6,220 nt of DNA, from contig CAJCHQ010000648.1 of the NCBI GenBank assembly GCA_903970295.1, positions 1 through 6,220 of the forward strand, read 5' to 3'. Source of the stretch: Bryobacterales bacterium. Lineage in GTDB: Bacteria > Cyanobacteriota > Vampirovibrionia > Obscuribacterales > Obscuribacteraceae. This document shows positions 6,161 to 6,220 of this stretch, piece after piece. The position numbers and the translations under genes are program-made. The notes below the pieces were generated by a model. That model saw nothing but the letters and a program-made list of their open reading frames with translations, searched no databases and had not been told where the DNA came from. Every line of letters starts with the position of its first letter. The first letter of the stretch is position 1.

Positions 6161-6220
6161 CCAGATATCGGCCCAACAGTTTGGCTTTCGTGAGGGCCAC
6201 TCATGTACACTCAACTCGTC
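6060..6220 (+). mobile_element. Fragment of a eukaryotic-type LINE (non-LTR retrotransposon) reverse transcriptase
   Basis: From 6060 to the right edge, the frame whose codons begin at 6060, 6063 and so on is fully open and reads PSLPSSYRPISLTSTVCR, then ILERVVKPLLIHAVG, then NQISAQQFGFREGHSCTLNS. SYRPISLTS followed by a C(K/R)xxER helix, then IS..QFGFR.G.S after ~20 residues, is the signature of the N-terminal part of the LINE (jockey/CR1/RTE-like) polymerase domain. Bacterial group II intron and diversity-generating reverse transcriptases instead carry an RPLxIPxxxDR-type motif here. The catalytic FADD box would lie beyond the window. In the same frame a TGA at 6045-6047 closes the reading upstream, so no earlier part of the element is in frame. 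The DAHP synthase frame differs, so there is no fusion protein. Family-level assignment is strong by motif; clade and host are not determined. Confidence 0.8.

Noticed and set aside
6060..6220. Group II intron, retron or diversity-generating retroelement as the source of the reverse transcriptase
   Set aside because: The RPISLTS...ER and QFGFR.G.S motifs match the LINE pattern rather than the RPLxIPxxxDR and YGFRPxRS patterns of bacterial enzymes, and no intron RNA structure is visible.

Overview
The window looks like a piece of a bacterial chromosome (metagenomic or draft-assembly in character) carrying five protein-coding genes at roughly even base composition, with short intergenic gaps, Shine-Dalgarno sites at some starts and frequent GTG starts. 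No RNA gene, CRISPR array or insertion sequence was seen. The lineage cannot be fixed from sequence alone. The gene style would fit a Gram-negative-type environmental bacterium; a non-photosynthetic cyanobacterial relative (Vampirovibrionia/Obscuribacterales) is only a weak guess. The last ~160 bases do not look bacterial.

Layout. 3-788 (+) is the 3' part of a gene for a tetratricopeptide-repeat protein, cut by the left edge. 799-1626 (-) is a monofunctional membrane-anchored peptidoglycan glycosyltransferase (GT51), convergent with the TPR gene across 10 bp. After a 144-bp divergent spacer, 1771-3948 (+) encodes a full-length Tex-type RNA-binding/transcription accessory protein (Tex N-terminal region, YqgF, helix-hairpin-helix, S1). 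3971-4912 (-) encodes an exported protein of unknown function, convergent with tex across 22 bp. A 186-bp divergent spacer holds a 25-bp inverted repeat and a 9-bp tandem repeat. 5099-6160 (+) is a class I (AroG/AroF/AroH-type) DAHP synthase, the first enzyme of the shikimate pathway.

The most notable point is at the right end. The DAHP synthase matches its family closely up to about base 6064 and then abruptly loses the family C-terminus, including the Asp equivalent to the fourth metal ligand (E. coli AroG Asp326). From about 6060 to the edge another forward frame encodes a typical eukaryotic LINE (non-LTR retrotransposon) reverse transcriptase segment (SYRPISLTSTVCRILERVV ... QFGFREGHSC). 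The join falls on a short stretch encoding LKPGKP, a motif that is natural in the DAHP synthase and is also common in LINE polymerases just before YRPISL. A chimeric assembly or amplification join between bacterial and animal-like DNA is the most economical reading; a real insertion or lateral transfer is the more exciting but less likely alternative.

The genes do not form a single pathway or operon: strands alternate, giving two convergent and two divergent pairs, so each gene is probably transcribed separately. They are mostly housekeeping functions (cell-wall synthesis, RNA metabolism, aromatic amino-acid synthesis).
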